Assembly (NCBI RefSeq): GCF_022347985.1
Contig: NZ_JAKRFQ010000001.1
Location: 18,411-82,410 of the forward strand
Length of the DNA stretch: 64,000 nucleotides
Direction: 5' to 3'
Origin: Photobacterium sp. OFAV2-7
GTDB lineage: Bacteria; Pseudomonadota; Gammaproteobacteria; Enterobacterales; Vibrionaceae
Below, piece after piece: positions 9,274 through 19,739 of this stretch (position 1 is the stretch's first letter; each line of letters starts with the position of its first letter). A program made the translations under genes and the position numbers. Under the pieces are notes generated by a model. That model was not told the DNA's origin. It was given only the letters and a program-made list of their open reading frames with translations, and made no database searches.

Positions 9274-11157
9274 ATGAAATATACGATCAAGCTAAAAATA
9301 CAGGTCGCAATAGCCGCAATTATTGCCTCAGTCAGTGCCGTACAGGCCTGGATATCTATCAGCCAGCTGCAACAGGAAACCACCACGGAAGTCAGCAACC
9401 AGATGCGTGATATCGGCCAGGCCACCAGCCGCTATATAGCCGACTGGCTCGATACCCGCAGTGATATGATGCTGGCTAACGAATCCTTAATTGCCAATCA
9501 GGATAACGTTGATCGCGAGCTGCTGCTGACCAAGCGTGCCGGTCAGTTCCTGTCGGTCTATGCCGGTTTCAGCGACGGTAGCATTGCCTACGGTGACAAA
9601 ACGGAAGACTGGCCCGCCGACTACGATCCTCGCTCTCGTCCCTGGTACCAGGATGCAATCAATGCTGGTGAACTGGTGCTCACCGAACCGTACCAGGATT
9701 TTGACGGCAGTATCGTCGTCAGCTTTGCAAAAGCGTTTCAGGGCCGCTACCAAGGTGTTCTCGCCGCCGACCTGACCGTCAGCCATATCATTGATCAGGT
9801 ACTGAACCTAAAAATGGAACACAACGGGTTTGCCTTTCTGATCGACGGCAACCACAACATTGTCGCCTACCGCGATGAAGCACTCAGTCAGCAACCCATC
9901 ACGCAACTAGACAGCGAACTAACTTCGGCGCTGTTTAGTCAGCTGCAAAACGAGCAAACCATCCAGACATTCACGTTAGATAGCGACAACCAGGAAAAGC
10001 TGATCTATGCCAGCCCGATTGCCGGAACAGACTGGACACTGGCATTGGTCGAAGATAAGTCACTGGCCTTCGCCTCCATCGGCGAGCAGATCAAGTTCAT
10101 TGTCCTGGCTTCAGTCATGCTTTACCTGGTTATCTCGGTTATTGCGACCATGATCATCAACAGCCTGCTGCGCCCGCTTAACAATCTGAACCAGTCTGTC
10201 AGTCAGCTAGCACAGGGCAGCGGTGATCTGACACAACGTATCGCCATCGAGCGAATGGATGAGATTGGCGAGCTGGCCGATAATATGAATCGCTTTCTCG
10301 CCCAGCTGCAGACCATGATCAAAGGTGTCGTCAACCACTCTCAGGATCTGGGCCAATATGCCGAGCGTTCAGCCCAGCTCAGCAACCTTGCCTCACAGCG
10401 AGTCAGCGAACAGCAAAATGATGTCAACCAAATTGCCACTGCTATCCATGAAATGTCCGCCACGTCCGGTGAAGTTGCCAACCATGCCGAGATGACAGCC
10501 GCTGCCGCCCAGGCATCAACCGCGGCCTGCGAGCAGGGTCAGGGAGTTATAGGCCAAAACCGGAATGCCATCACCTCACTGGCCAACCAGGTTCAGGATG
10601 CTGCCAATGTGATCCATGAGCTGGAAAACAACGCCCAGGGCATCAACCAAATCCTGTCCACCATTCAGGGCATTGCCGAGCAGACCAACCTGCTGGCACT
10701 GAATGCGGCGATCGAGGCCGCGCGTGCCGGCGAACAGGGACGAGGTTTTGCCGTCGTGGCCGATGAGGTCCGGGTTCTCAGCCAGCGCACCCATGACTCA
10801 ACCGAAGAAATCCGCAGCATGATTGAGACCCTGCAGCAAAACACCCAGCAGGCGGTCGACAGCATGCAAACCAGTACCGAACTGGCCGATCAGAGTGTCG
10901 GTTATGCCGAAGCGGCCAGTGAAAGCCTGAATCAAATCACCCACACTATTACTGAGATATCGGACATGGCAACCCATATTGCCAGCGCCGCCGAAGAACA
11001 GCGGGCCGTGAGTGAAGATATCAGCCGTAATACCCAGGCCATCAAGGAGGTCTCGGATCATCTGGCAGAACAAACGGCCGAGGTCAGCCAGAGCAGTCGC
11101 GAAATGAACAGCTCTGCCGACACCATGCGCCAGGATGTCTCGCGCTTTAAGGTGTAA
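9274..11157 (+). CDS. Methyl-accepting chemotaxis protein with dCache periplasmic domain
   Basis: 627 residues. A first membrane segment at about 8-30 is followed by a long periplasmic dCache_1 domain, a second segment at about 273-298, a HAMP domain ([10 protein letters not shown], about 300-350) and a cytoplasmic signalling coil with the conserved tip [20 protein letters not shown]. The Cache pocket contains [12 protein letters not shown], a downstream LTEPYQDF and AADLTV, resembling the Y-R-WY-Y-D pattern of amino-acid-binding dCache receptors. An amino-acid ligand is therefore plausible but unproven. It is monocistronic, with GAGAG upstream of the ATG and a terminator after it. It signals through CheA/CheW to flagellar motors. 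Confidence 0.93.
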   Translation: MKYTIKLKIQVAIAAIIASVSAVQAWISISQLQQETTTEVSNQMRDIGQATSRYIADWLDTRSDMMLANESLIANQDNVDRELLLTKRAGQFLSVYAGFSDGSIAYGDKTEDWPADYDPRSRPWYQDAINAGELVLTEPYQDFDGSIVVSFAKAFQGRYQGVLAADLTVSHIIDQVLNLKMEHNGFAFLIDGNHNIVAYRDEALSQQPITQLDSELTSALFSQLQNEQTIQTFTLDSDNQEKLIYASPIAGTDWTLALVEDKSLAFASIGEQIKFIVLASVMLYLVISVIATMIINSLLRPLNNLNQSVSQLAQGSGDLTQRIAIERMDEIGELADNMNRFLAQLQTMIKGVVNHSQDLGQYAERSAQLSNLASQRVSEQQNDVNQIATAIHEMSATSGEVANHAEMTAAAAQASTAACEQGQGVIGQNRNAITSLANQVQDAANVIHELENNAQGINQILSTIQGIAEQTNLLALNAAIEAARAGEQGRGFAVVADEVRVLSQRTHDSTEEIRSMIETLQQNTQQAVDSMQTSTELADQSVGYAEAASESLNQITHTITEISDMATHIASAAEEQRAVSEDISRNTQAIKEVSDHLAEQTAEVSQSSREMNSSADTMRQDVSRFKV

Positions 11158-11182
11158 ATTCATTCAGCAGGTAAGCCTCTTC

Positions 11183-11210
11183 AAAGCCGCCTTTATTGGG
11201 CGGCTTTTTT
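11183..11210 (+). terminator. Intrinsic terminator of the chemoreceptor
   Basis: AAAGCCGCC (11183-11191) pairs with GGCGGCTTT (11199-11207) and runs into a T-tract. Confidence 0.88.
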
Positions 11211-11431
11211 CTGGAAGGTGGTAAACGCCCGCCCGCTCCAGCCAGTCAACGCCCGGTTAGTGCTTGAGTAGGGGCCAATATGGTAACACCTGGCAGAACA
11301 TGAAAATCTCTCATACCCAGTATGAAAAAATAGCTGAATCCTTTATCAGCAGGCCTCCCTCCCTTGCGGTAAGATGAGCCGACTACAGGTCCCGGAGCAC
11401 TTCCGGTACCGACTTACTGACAAGGATAGTT

Positions 11432-12331
11432 ATGCCGCACGGGATTATTGGGTATGAATGGCTTGCGCTCGGTGCTGCCTTGCTATGGGCACTGAGCAGC
11501 CTGATCTCTGTCGCCCCCGCCCGCCACCTTGGTGCTTTTGCCTATAGCCGCTGGCGGATGGCCAGCGTCACCTTGATGCTATCTGTCATGGCTGTTGTGA
11601 ACGGTGGCTGGGACAGCATGCAGTGGAGCTACGCCGGGATCATGATCCTGTCAGGGTTGGTGGGTATTTTTGTTGGTGATACGGCCCTGTTCTCTTGCTT
11701 TAACCGGATCGGGCCACGACGAGGCGGGTTGCTCTTTTCCTGCCATGCCGTATTTTCTGCCCTATTGGGGATCTGGCTATTTAACGAAGCCTTACTTGGC
11801 TGGAAACTGGTAGGCGGCCTGCTGGTTTTTCTCGGTGTCGTCAGCGCCATCTTTTTTGGCCAGCAGAAAAGCCACGCCTGGGAAGGCGTACAGGGCAAGC
11901 TCTGGATAGCTATCGTATTAGGATTGGTTGCTGCTTTATGCCAATCTCTCGGGGCCGTCATCGCCAAGCCGGTCATGCAGACCAATATAGACCCAATCGC
12001 CGCTTCCGCCGTTAGGATGGCCAGCGCATTCGGCGCCCATTTGCTGCTGCGGGTAAGTGGCGCAGCTCTTTTTCGACCGGTAAGGCCTATCACCCTGCCC
12101 ATTTTGACCATGGTTGCCGCCAATGGCTTTCTCGCGATGGCTGTCGGTATGACATTGATTCTCTATGCACTGCGCTATGGCGATGTCGGTATGGTCGCCC
12201 TGCTCTCTTCAACGACGCCCATCATGGTCCTGCCGTTGCTCTGGCTGCACACCGGCAGCATCCCCAACAAGAGTGCCTGGGTGGGAGCCTTTTTGGCTGT
12301 CATAGGCACCGGGTTAATCGTCGGCAGTTAG
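11432..12331 (+). CDS. EamA/DMT-family transporter
   Basis: 299 residues with about ten hydrophobic segments in two EamA repeats (about 5-140 and 155-297). The length and the GDTALFSCFNRIGPRRGGLLFS segment after the third helix are typical of drug/metabolite exporters of the 10-TM type. The ATG follows AAGGA at a good distance. The substrate cannot be told from sequence. It stands alone between the chemoreceptor and epmA, where E. coli has mscM, and no intrinsic terminator belonging to it is evident. Confidence 0.85.
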   Translation: MPHGIIGYEWLALGAALLWALSSLISVAPARHLGAFAYSRWRMASVTLMLSVMAVVNGGWDSMQWSYAGIMILSGLVGIFVGDTALFSCFNRIGPRRGGLLFSCHAVFSALLGIWLFNEALLGWKLVGGLLVFLGVVSAIFFGQQKSHAWEGVQGKLWIAIVLGLVAALCQSLGAVIAKPVMQTNIDPIAASAVRMASAFGAHLLLRVSGAALFRPVRPITLPILTMVAANGFLAMAVGMTLILYALRYGDVGMVALLSSTTPIMVLPLLWLHTGSIPNKSAWVGAFLAVIGTGLIVGS

Positions 12332-12586
12332 CACGCTTGCTGACGCCACCAATTGCAAGTGATAACCGTTTGCATTTACCTGCAAGATTGCTTATAGTTT
12401 GAACCGCTTCGATAAGACGCCTTGAAATCCTAACTTGCCGCCTATCGATAGCCTGCAAACAGTTCCCCCTGCTTCCTGCCAATAAGGCAGAAAGCAAAGT
12501 CCGTTTCAACTGGCTAAGAAACGGCATACCAGTCAGCAGTATTGGCAACCCTCTGCACAATGCTGATGTCTGGTTAACAGCCAACA
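12332..12586. other. Intergenic stretch between the EamA gene and epmA, no feature seen
   Basis: The two genes converge here. Apart from the epmA terminator at its right edge, nothing recognisable is present; short frames lack homology and ribosome-binding sites. Confidence 0.6.
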
Positions 12587-12612
12587 TAAAAAGCGCGGCC
12601 TGGGCCGCGCTT
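12587..12612 (-). terminator. Intrinsic terminator of epmA
   Basis: On the minus strand AAGCGCGGCC and GGCCGCGCTT pair almost completely and are followed by TTTTT, 39 bases after the epmA stop. Confidence 0.85.
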
Positions 12613-12650
12613 CTTGTGCTTGATCCTTTCTGGCAACATATTTCCTGTTA

Positions 12651-13622
12651 TCAGGCAATATCGATCGGAAAAGCCGTCACCTGATCAATATGATCCAGTT
12701 GCTGCGCTAGCATGATCAAACGATCCACACCAAGCGCAACCCCTGCGCAATCAGGAAAACCTGCACGTAGGGATTCAACCAAATGGTGATCAATCGGCTG
12801 AGGTGGCAAACCCATTTTCAGGCGCTTGCGGTTATCTTCTTCAAAACGGGCCAATTGCTCGTCGCCGTCAGCCAACTCATGGAAACCATTCGCCAGCTCA
12901 ACCCCCTTAAAGTACACCTCGAAACGCTCAGCCACGCGCGGGTCGGCCGGGTTAATTTGAGCAAGCGCAGCCTGAGAGGCAGGAAAGTCATAAACAAAAG
13001 CAGGGACTTGCTGCCCTATTTTGGGTTCGACGCCGACACTGAACAGTAATTGCAACAAGGTATCGCGATCATCTTCGGGCTCTGCGATATCGCTCAGTCC
13101 CAACACCGATGCCGCCAGTTTCAGCTCCGCCATACTGCCTTGCAGCGGACAAACCCCCAGTATATCGACAAACGCCTGCTGGTAAGTCATTCGCACAGCC
13201 TGATCCGAGCCCAGCACCAGCTGCAGTAGCTCATCCATTTCATCCATCAAGGCATGATGGTCAAACCCCGGGCGATACCACTCCAGCATCGTAAATTCAG
13301 GGTTGTGGAACCGGCCAGACTCTTCGTTTCGAAATGACTTACAGATCTGATAAATAGGACCACTGCCCGCGGATAATAACCGCTTCATGTGAAATTCAGG
13401 ACTGGTCATCAGGTACAGCGTCTGTCCTTTTGCATAGCCCGGCCCGACAAACTCAGTCTGGAAAGTATGAAGATGAATATCCGTCACTGTTGCCTGGCTC
13501 ATCGCTGGCGTATCAACTTCCAGCACCTCTCGGCGAGCAAAGAAATCACGAATTGTAGCGATAGTCGCCGCACGCTGTTTCAGCTGCGCGATTGAGGCTG
13601 TCGGTTGCCAGTTCAATGTCAT
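12651..13622 (-). CDS. epmA: Elongation factor P--(R)-beta-lysine ligase EpmA
   Basis: 323 residues (E. coli EpmA 325). It is a paralogue of the class II lysyl-tRNA synthetase catalytic core without the anticodon-binding domain. Class II motif 2 is visible as [21 protein letters not shown] (about 100-120), and motif 3 as [12 protein letters not shown] near the C-terminus (about 300-311). EpmA activates (R)-beta-lysine and attaches it to Lys34 of EF-P, relieving polyproline stalling. Divergent from frdA as in E. coli. The two partners of the pathway, efp and epmB, are about 6 kb away in this window. Confidence 0.96.
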   Translation of the reverse strand: MTLNWQPTASIAQLKQRAATIATIRDFFARREVLEVDTPAMSQATVTDIHLHTFQTEFVGPGYAKGQTLYLMTSPEFHMKRLLSAGSGPIYQICKSFRNEESGRFHNPEFTMLEWYRPGFDHHALMDEMDELLQLVLGSDQAVRMTYQQAFVDILGVCPLQGSMAELKLAASVLGLSDIAEPEDDRDTLLQLLFSVGVEPKIGQQVPAFVYDFPASQAALAQINPADPRVAERFEVYFKGVELANGFHELADGDEQLARFEEDNRKRLKMGLPPQPIDHHLVESLRAGFPDCAGVALGVDRLIMLAQQLDHIDQVTAFPIDIA

Positions 13623-13994
13623 AGTCTACTTCTTTTCAGTCGGGGGGAAATCAGTTGCGCATCAGTTTACCAAACTCCTTTATTCGCCACAGCTCCCCCC
13701 CCTTTCCCATACCACAAGAGCATCAGCCATAGTTGTGAAGAATTATGAACAGTCAAACATCACCCTAGCGAGCCACCCATATCAAAACCGCCACCAAAAC
13801 AACACCACTTGGCAACAACTACCACACCAAATCGAAATAAACACAACATTTTGTCACATGCGGCTACCACTAATGATTTAGTTTCCTTTTTAAATGAGGA
13901 GGTTAACAACCAAACACGAAACACACTGTTAATGAGCCAGAAACAATTAACACAAAATAAAACGGTCAATTAACAACCACAAAACATTACAACT

Positions 13995-14032
13995 TGTGAC
14001 AATAATCACACTTTCTGTAATCACCCTATACT
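13995..14032 (+). promoter_or_regulatory. CRP-type operator and promoter for frdABCD
   Basis: TGTGA-N6-TCACA is perfect at 13995-14010. A -10 element TATACT lies at 14027-14032, so the operator centre is about 37-41 bases upstream of the expected start near 14040, a class II activator position. No convincing -35 is present, as expected for activator dependence. Activation of fumarate reductase by a CRP-family protein is inferred. Confidence 0.65.
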
Positions 14033-14117
14033 TTGGGGCTATTTCGATAAAAAAGCTGCGTCTAAATCAAATTTTCTATCGATATTGTTTCATAGAATGA
14101 AGTCAGGATTTCAAGGG

Positions 14118-14142
14118 AAAGTACGCAAAAGCGTACTTTTTT
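14118..14142 (+). terminator. Intrinsic terminator inside the frdA leader
   Basis: AAAGTACGC (14118-14126), loop AAAA and GCGTACTTT (14131-14139) form a perfect 9-bp hairpin followed by TTT. It lies after the predicted promoter and 22 bases before the frdA Shine-Dalgarno. It therefore either attenuates frd transcription or ends a separate RNA of about 100 nucleotides. Confidence 0.75.
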
Positions 14143-14174
14143 AAATTTTATCGTCTTACCTTCGGAGGATAGCT

Positions 14175-15989
14175 GTGAAGACTATTACCACAGATATCGC
14201 TGTAATCGGCGCAGGTGGTGCAGGCCTACGTGCTGCCATTGCTGCTGCAGAAGCAAACCCAGACTTAGAAATTGCACTAATTTCAAAAGTTTACCCAATG
14301 CGCTCTCATACCGTAGCTGCAGAGGGTGGCTCCGCTGCCGTCATCAAGGATGAGGATAGCTTGGATAACCATTTCAACGACACGGTTGGTGGTGGTGACT
14401 GGCTATGTGAACAGGACGTTGTTGAATATTTCGTAGAAAACGCGACTCGCGAGATGACCCAGCTGGAACAGTGGGGTTGTCCTTGGAGCCGTAAGGAAAA
14501 CGGTGACGTTAACGTTCGTCGTTTTGGTGGCATGAAGGTTGAGCGTACCTGGTTCGCAGCCGACAAAACCGGCTTCCACATGCTGCACACTCTATTCCAG
14601 ACTTCTATCAAATACACGCAAATCAACCGCTTTGACGAGTACTTCGTGGTTGATCTTCTGGTAGAAGAAGGCGAAGTACAAGGCCTGGTTGCTATTCACA
14701 TGTCTGAAGGCGAGCTGGTTTGTATCAAAGCCAAGTCTGTTGTACTGGCAACCGGTGGCGCAGGTCGTGTATACAACTGCAACACCAACGGCGGTATCGT
14801 AACCGGCGACGGTATGGCAATGGCCTTCCGCCACGGTGTACCGCTGCGTGATATGGAATTCGTTCAGTACCACCCAACCGGCCTGCCTGGCACCGGTATC
14901 CTGATGACCGAAGGTTGTCGTGGTGAGGGCGGTATCATGCTGAACAAAAATGGCTACCGTTACCTGCAAGATTACGGCATGGGTCCAGAGACACCAATCG
15001 GTCAGCCTAAGAACAAATACATGGAACTGGGTCCGCGAGACAAAGTTTCTCAGGCATTCTGGCACGAGATGCAAAAAGGCAACACTATCAAACACCCACT
15101 GGGTGATGTAGTGCACCTTGACCTTCGTCACCTGGGTAAAGAATACCTGCACGAGCGTCTGCCATTCATCTGTGAACTTGCCAAAGCCTACGTGAACGTT
15201 GATCCGGCAGAAGAGCCGATCCCAATTCGCCCAACCGTGCACTACACCATGGGTGGTATCGAAACAGACAAAAACAACGAAACACGTATCTCTGGCCTGT
15301 TTGCGGTTGGTGAATGTTCGTCTGTTGGTCTGCACGGTGCTAACCGTCTGGGCTCTAACTCACTGGCAGAGCTTGTAGTATTCGGCCGCCTGGCGGGTGA
15401 AGGCGCGGCAAAACGTGCTGCAGAATTCAAAGGCTGGAACGAAGAGTCTATTGCCAAGCAGGTACAGGCTGTTCAAGACCGTATCGATACCCTGCTTTCT
15501 CAGGACGGTGACGAAAACTGGGCGGATATCCGTACTGAAATGGGTCACTCCATGGAAGCCGGCTGTGGTATCTACCGCCAGGAAGATTTGATGCAGGCAA
15601 CGATCGACAAGCTTGCCGAACTTCGTGAGCGTTACAAGAAGATCAGCATCAAAGACAAGGGCAAGGTATTCAATACCGATCTGCTTTACGCAATTGAAGT
15701 TGGTTACGGCCTGGAAGTGGCTGAAGCAATGGCTCACTCCGCGATCCTGCGTCGCGAATCACGTGGTGCGCACCAGCGTCTTGACGACAACTGTACCGAG
15801 CGTGATGACGTGAACTTCCTGAAGCACTCGCTAGCATTCTACAACGGTGACCAAGCACCTCGCATCGAATACAGCGACGTGACAATCACCAAGTCTCAGC
15901 CTAAAGCCCGTCTATACGGTGCCGCGGCAGAAGAGGCAGCAGCGAAAGAAGCAGCAGAAGCGGCAGCGAATAAAGAGGAGCAGGCATAA
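14175..15989 (+). CDS. frdA: Fumarate reductase flavoprotein subunit FrdA
   Basis: 604 residues (E. coli 602), GTG start with an ideal GGAGGA Shine-Dalgarno. The dinucleotide-binding GAGGAG is at residues 12-17. The FAD-linking histidine is His45 in [10 protein letters not shown], and the active-site regions [21 protein letters not shown] and [18 protein letters not shown] are present. FrdA reduces fumarate to succinate on the cytoplasmic face as the terminal step of anaerobic fumarate respiration. The C-terminus ends in an Ala/Glu-rich tail ([22 protein letters not shown]) that is longer than usual. The stop overlaps the frdB start by one base (TAATG). Confidence 0.98.
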   Translation: MKTITTDIAVIGAGGAGLRAAIAAAEANPDLEIALISKVYPMRSHTVAAEGGSAAVIKDEDSLDNHFNDTVGGGDWLCEQDVVEYFVENATREMTQLEQWGCPWSRKENGDVNVRRFGGMKVERTWFAADKTGFHMLHTLFQTSIKYTQINRFDEYFVVDLLVEEGEVQGLVAIHMSEGELVCIKAKSVVLATGGAGRVYNCNTNGGIVTGDGMAMAFRHGVPLRDMEFVQYHPTGLPGTGILMTEGCRGEGGIMLNKNGYRYLQDYGMGPETPIGQPKNKYMELGPRDKVSQAFWHEMQKGNTIKHPLGDVVHLDLRHLGKEYLHERLPFICELAKAYVNVDPAEEPIPIRPTVHYTMGGIETDKNNETRISGLFAVGECSSVGLHGANRLGSNSLAELVVFGRLAGEGAAKRAAEFKGWNEESIAKQVQAVQDRIDTLLSQDGDENWADIRTEMGHSMEAGCGIYRQEDLMQATIDKLAELRERYKKISIKDKGKVFNTDLLYAIEVGYGLEVAEAMAHSAILRRESRGAHQRLDDNCTERDDVNFLKHSLAFYNGDQAPRIEYSDVTITKSQPKARLYGAAAEEAAAKEAAEAAANKEEQA

Positions 15990-16729
15990 TGTCAGGCAAC
16001 CGTATCCAAAAAGTTGAAATTCTGCGTTATGACCCAGAGAAAGATGCAGAACCGTACTTCGAGATGTTCGAAGTTCCATTTAACGAAACCATGTCTGTGC
16101 TTGATGCACTGGGTTACATCAAAGATAACCTAGACAAGGATCTGGCTTACCGCTGGTCTTGCCGTATGGCTATCTGTGGTTCTTGCGGCATGATGGTCAA
16201 CAAGGTGCCAAAACTGGCCTGTAAGACCTTCCTGCGTGACTACCCGAACGGCCTGAAGATCGAAGCGCTGTCTAACTTCGCGATCGAGAAAGACCTGATT
16301 GTTGACATGACCCCGTTCATCGAGCGTCTGGAAGCGATCAAGCCTTACATCATCGGTAACGATCGTAAGCCTGAAGATGGTCCAAACAACCAGACCCCAG
16401 AGCAAATGGCGAAGTACAAGCAGTTCTCTGCCTGTATCAACTGTGGCCTGTGCTACGCAGCATGTCCTCAGTTTGGCCTGAACCCAGAGTTCATCGGCCC
16501 GGCGGCACTGACGCTTGCTCACCGCTACAACCTGGATAGCCGTGACAACGGCGCCGATGAGCGTATGAAGCTGATCAACGGCGAAAACGGCGCTTGGGGC
16601 TGTACATTTGTTGGTTACTGTTCTGAAGTTTGTCCGAAGAGCGTCGATCCAGCCGCTGCGGTAAACCAGGGCAAAGTGGAATCATCTAAAGATTTCGTTA
16701 TTGCGATGATCAAACCTCAGGAGGCATAA
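15989..16729 (+). CDS. frdB: Fumarate reductase iron-sulfur subunit FrdB
   Basis: 246 residues. Cys58, Cys63, Cys66 and Cys78 bind the [2Fe-2S] cluster. [12 protein letters not shown] (149-160) and the later [11 protein letters not shown] supply ligands for the [4Fe-4S] and [3Fe-4S] clusters. It carries electrons from membrane quinol to FrdA. Translation is coupled to frdA by the TAATG overlap, and frdC follows 2 bases after the stop. Confidence 0.98.
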   Translation: MSGNRIQKVEILRYDPEKDAEPYFEMFEVPFNETMSVLDALGYIKDNLDKDLAYRWSCRMAICGSCGMMVNKVPKLACKTFLRDYPNGLKIEALSNFAIEKDLIVDMTPFIERLEAIKPYIIGNDRKPEDGPNNQTPEQMAKYKQFSACINCGLCYAACPQFGLNPEFIGPAALTLAHRYNLDSRDNGADERMKLINGENGAWGCTFVGYCSEVCPKSVDPAAAVNQGKVESSKDFVIAMIKPQEA

Positions 16730-16731
16730 GG

Positions 16732-17115
16732 ATGAGCAATCGTAAACCTTACGTTCGCGAAATGAAGCGTACCTGGTGGAAGGATCATCCTTTCTACCGC
16801 TTCTACATGGTACGTGAAGCAACTGTATTACCACTGATTTTCTTCACTATCTGCCTGACTTTCGGTCTTGGTAGCCTGGTGAAAGGCCCTGAAGCATGGG
16901 CGGGCTGGCTAGAGTTTATGGCTAACCCAGTAGTTGTGGTTCTGAACATTCTGGCTCTGGCAGGCAGCTTGTTCCACGCGCAAACTTTCTTCAGCATGAT
17001 GCCTCAGGTAATGCCTATCCAGATCAAAGGCAAGAAGCTGGATAAGAAAGTTGTTGTTCTGGCTCAGTGGGCGGCAGTTGCTGCAATCTCACTGTTCGTT
17101 CTAGTACTAGTTTAA
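16732..17115 (+). CDS. frdC: Fumarate reductase membrane anchor subunit FrdC
   Basis: 127 residues with three predicted membrane helices (about 30-52, 63-85 and 105-126). Together with FrdD it anchors FrdAB to the inner membrane and forms the menaquinol sites. The basic N-terminus [17 protein letters not shown] matches the family. The start is 2 bases after frdB, with AGGAGGCATAAGG as ribosome-binding region. Confidence 0.97.
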   Translation: MSNRKPYVREMKRTWWKDHPFYRFYMVREATVLPLIFFTICLTFGLGSLVKGPEAWAGWLEFMANPVVVVLNILALAGSLFHAQTFFSMMPQVMPIQIKGKKLDKKVVVLAQWAAVAAISLFVLVLV

Positions 17116-17125
17116 GGAGAGCCAC

Positions 17126-17488
17126 GTGGTTAATCTAAATCCTAAACGTTCTGACGAGCCAGTATGGTGGGGTCTGTTCGGTGCCGGCGGTACTTGGTTT
17201 GCAATGCTGACACCTGTGACTGTACTGGTACTGGGTATCATGGTTCCACTGGGCATGCTTGATGCCGAAGCGATGAGCTACGAGCGTGTATCAGGCTTCG
17301 TGACCAGCATCATCGGTGCGCTATTCACGATTGCGACACTGGCACTGCCTATGTGGCACGCGATGCACCGTCTGCATCACGGTATGCACGACATGAAATT
17401 CCACACAGGCGTGGCGGGTAAAGTCGCGTGTTACGCTTCTGCCTTCCTAGTTTCTGCATTGGCGGTTATCTTTGTCTTCATGATCTAA
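17126..17488 (+). CDS. frdD: Fumarate reductase membrane anchor subunit FrdD
   Basis: 120 residues, GTG start after AAGGAG. It has three membrane segments and the N-terminal [18 protein letters not shown] typical of FrdD. It completes the quinol-oxidising anchor. It is the last gene of frdABCD and ends before a bidirectional terminator. Confidence 0.97.
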   Translation: MVNLNPKRSDEPVWWGLFGAGGTWFAMLTPVTVLVLGIMVPLGMLDAEAMSYERVSGFVTSIIGALFTIATLALPMWHAMHRLHHGMHDMKFHTGVAGKVACYASAFLVSALAVIFVFMI

Positions 17489-17513
17489 TCTCAAGACAAG
17501 AAATTCCCCCTAC

Positions 17514-17544
17514 AAAAAAAGCACCGCTCGACGGTGCTTTTTTT
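17514..17544. terminator. Bidirectional intrinsic terminator between frdD and the SPFH gene
   Basis: GCACCG (17521-17526) and CGGTGC (17532-17537) form a stem flanked by seven A on the left and seven T on the right, so it can stop transcription from both converging genes. Confidence 0.9.
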
Positions 17545-17565
17545 ATTCATACTTTTGAACCACCA

Positions 17566-18963
17566 TTATTTCTTGGGGTTCGACTCGGCCATTTTCTGGC
17601 TCTGCTCTAAAATACCTAACGCCCCAAAGCCTGTGATCACATCAAGGTTGGTGGTTAGCTTTCCGCCTTCACTGCCGCCAAAGTAGTTATTAGGCATCTG
17701 CACCTCATAGTTCTTCAGGTTCTGATACAGCGCCGTCGAGACATCGCGGTTCAGCTCGGCCAGGTACACATCACGGTTCGCACCGTAGGCATCATATTTC
17801 GCTTTCAGGATCTCCGCTTCCGCACGCCCCTTGGCCAAAATCGCCTTCGCTTCATACTCTGCAGAAAGCGCGTTGGCCTTCTGAATTTCAAGGTTTGCCT
17901 GAGCAATCGCCAGCTCTTTCTCTTTGTCTACCTCGGCAAGACGCTTTTTCTTCTCGACCTCAACAATTTCCCGTTCCGCTATCTGGCGGGCAACTTCGAC
18001 TTCTTTTTGCTGGGCAATAATCGCCAGCTCTTTGTTACGCTGGGCATCCTGGACTTCGCGGGTACGCTGGATTTCTTTGCGTAACTGCTCGGTTTCGGCT
18101 TGTGCCTTTGAGGTTTCCTGCTCCTGGATGGCACGAATACGATCGGCAACCAAACGCTTCTTATCCATTAGCAGCTTGTTCAATTGCTCTTCCGGCTTCG
18201 GATCACCAATTGTCACCTGGGTGACGGCAATACCGTATTGCTGTAGCGGGTTGTTCTGGCGTTCGGGATTACCCTGCGCATCCAATACCGGTACTGTCTT
18301 CCAAACCAACTGCTGGGTACGCTGCAGCTGATTAGAGTTGGACTGATTGACCCCAACCGGTGCCAGGTCAATCTGCTCAACTTCGACCTGGCGACGCTCT
18401 GTCATATAAATACCGTCACGGAGTTGATCCCCCAGCTTGGACTTGAACTGGTTAAGCCCGCCCTGGAAAAACTCTTCCCCGGTATATTGGGTTGCGGTGA
18501 TCACTGTAACATTGCGGGCATTTTTAACCAGCAAGGCATCAATCAGATTACTGTTGTTGCGAAACTCTCGGTGCATTTTTTTCACCGATTCAGGGTCAAG
18601 AGACAGCTTGAAGCGGAAAGTCACGGGAATATTGCCTATGTAGGTATCGGCAAAGCGTACCTGGATCGGAGGCAGGCGCTGGTAGAAGTCTTCACCCGTC
18701 GTATTACCATAAGAGACGGTAATCACCTGATCATATTTAGTGATCTTAGACAAGAATGGCATCCGGAAGTGAATCCCCGGCTCGTTGAACACGTCCAGCT
18801 CACCCGTCACGTTGTTCTGATGCACGTAGGTATAACCGGCATCAGTCATTAGAACGGAGCTGTTAACGAGACCAATCAGTGCTGATACGCCGAGAATTCC
18901 CCCGACGACAGGCAATGATATTTTCTTCTTTAATGTTGTGCTTGCTTGCGGCTTAAAATCCAT
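17566..18963 (-). CDS. SPFH/band 7 domain membrane protein
   Basis: 465 residues. One membrane anchor lies at about 16-40 (LPVVGGILGVSALIGLVNSSVL), followed by a band 7 domain (about 45-230). A long, highly charged coiled coil rich in Glu, Lys, Gln and Ala follows (about 275-400), and then a short tail with NNYFGGSEGG. This is the architecture of prohibitin/flotillin-like proteins, which oligomerise at the inner membrane and often modulate FtsH-type proteases or membrane domains. It is not HflK or HflC by gene context. It stands alone between frd and efp, where E. coli has ecnAB, blc and ampC. The exact role is unknown. Confidence 0.85.
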   Translation of the reverse strand: MDFKPQASTTLKKKISLPVVGGILGVSALIGLVNSSVLMTDAGYTYVHQNNVTGELDVFNEPGIHFRMPFLSKITKYDQVITVSYGNTTGEDFYQRLPPIQVRFADTYIGNIPVTFRFKLSLDPESVKKMHREFRNNSNLIDALLVKNARNVTVITATQYTGEEFFQGGLNQFKSKLGDQLRDGIYMTERRQVEVEQIDLAPVGVNQSNSNQLQRTQQLVWKTVPVLDAQGNPERQNNPLQQYGIAVTQVTIGDPKPEEQLNKLLMDKKRLVADRIRAIQEQETSKAQAETEQLRKEIQRTREVQDAQRNKELAIIAQQKEVEVARQIAEREIVEVEKKKRLAEVDKEKELAIAQANLEIQKANALSAEYEAKAILAKGRAEAEILKAKYDAYGANRDVYLAELNRDVSTALYQNLKNYEVQMPNNYFGGSEGGKLTTNLDVITGFGALGILEQSQKMAESNPKK

Positions 18964-19094
18964 TTCTTCGTTTACCTAGTCATATTGTTGTTGTGAATTA
19001 ATAAATAGAAACGATTCTAACAACAAATACAACCAACTTCATAAAGACAATGCCAACAAACTAATATTACTGATTTTGCTTAAGTTACAGGCAA

Positions 19095-19117
19095 CAAAAA
19101 AGGCCGCCGAGGCGACC
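19095..19117 (-). terminator. Intrinsic terminator of efp
   Basis: Minus strand: GGTCGC and GCGGCC pair (one G-T pair) around CTCG, followed by TTTTTTG, 23 bases after the efp stop. Confidence 0.8.
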
Positions 19118-19139
19118 TTTTCTCAGCAGTAGACGGTGA

Positions 19140-19706
19140 TTACTTCACACGGCCTACGTATTCAGCGCTACGCGTATCAACTTTGACTACTTCACCAATC
19201 TGAATAAATAGCGGTACACGTACTACAGCACCTGTAGTTAGTGTTGCAGGCTTACCACCTGTACCCTGAGTATCGCCTTTCAGACCTGGATCAGTTTCAA
19301 CCACTTCCAGCTCAACAAAGTTAGGTGGAGTCACAGTGATTGGGTTACCGTTCCACAGCGTCAGCGTACAAGTATTGTTCTCTACCAGCCACTTCGCATT
19401 ATCACCAACAGCTTTAACATCGGCAGCAAGCTGCTCGAATGTTTCGTTGTTCATGAAGTGGTAGAATTCACCATCGTTGTACAGGTAATCAAGATCGATG
19501 TCGATTACGTCTGCAGCTTCAACCGACTCACCAGACTTGAAAGTCTTTTCAAGCACCTTGCCTGAAAGTAGCTTACGGATCTTAACGCGGTTGAACGCCT
19601 GGCCTTTACCTGGCTTAACAAATTCGTTTTCGATAATGACACATGGTTCATTATCTAGCATAATTTTCATTCCGCCGCGGAATTCATTGGTGCTGAAAGA
19701 CGCCAT
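19140..19706 (-). CDS. efp: Elongation factor P
   Basis: 188 residues, the standard length. EF-P binds between the P and E sites of stalled ribosomes and promotes peptide-bond formation at proline stretches. The modified residue Lys34 is present in the loop VKPGKGQAF (30-38), matching the EpmA/EpmB beta-lysylation type. Three KOW/OB-like domains fill the rest. It starts with AGAGGA upstream of the ATG and diverges from epmB with only 33 bases between the two start codons. Confidence 0.98.
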   Translation of the reverse strand: MASFSTNEFRGGMKIMLDNEPCVIIENEFVKPGKGQAFNRVKIRKLLSGKVLEKTFKSGESVEAADVIDIDLDYLYNDGEFYHFMNNETFEQLAADVKAVGDNAKWLVENNTCTLTLWNGNPITVTPPNFVELEVVETDPGLKGDTQGTGGKPATLTTGAVVRVPLFIQIGEVVKVDTRSAEYVGRVK

Positions 19707-19739
19707 TTCTATCCTCTTAACATCTTCGAGTTGTATTTA

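Larger units (their letters stand above)
13623..14174. other. Regulatory gap between epmA and frdA
   Basis: 552 bases without a gene. From about 13,750 to 13,990 the plus strand is strikingly rich in A and C (many CAC/ACA steps) and poor in G. The right part holds a perfect CRP site, a -10 element and an intrinsic terminator ahead of frdA, each listed separately. The A/C-rich part contains a minus-strand frame of 69 codons that has no homology and no ribosome-binding site and is not called. Confidence 0.6.

Noticed and set aside
12300..12587. 95-codon minus-strand frame between the EamA gene and epmA
   Set aside because: Overlaps the EamA 3' end, lies downstream of the epmA terminator, and has no homology or start signals.
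14592..15335. 247-codon minus-strand frame inside frdA
   Set aside because: Antisense shadow of a strongly codon-biased gene; composition and lack of signals show that it is not a gene.
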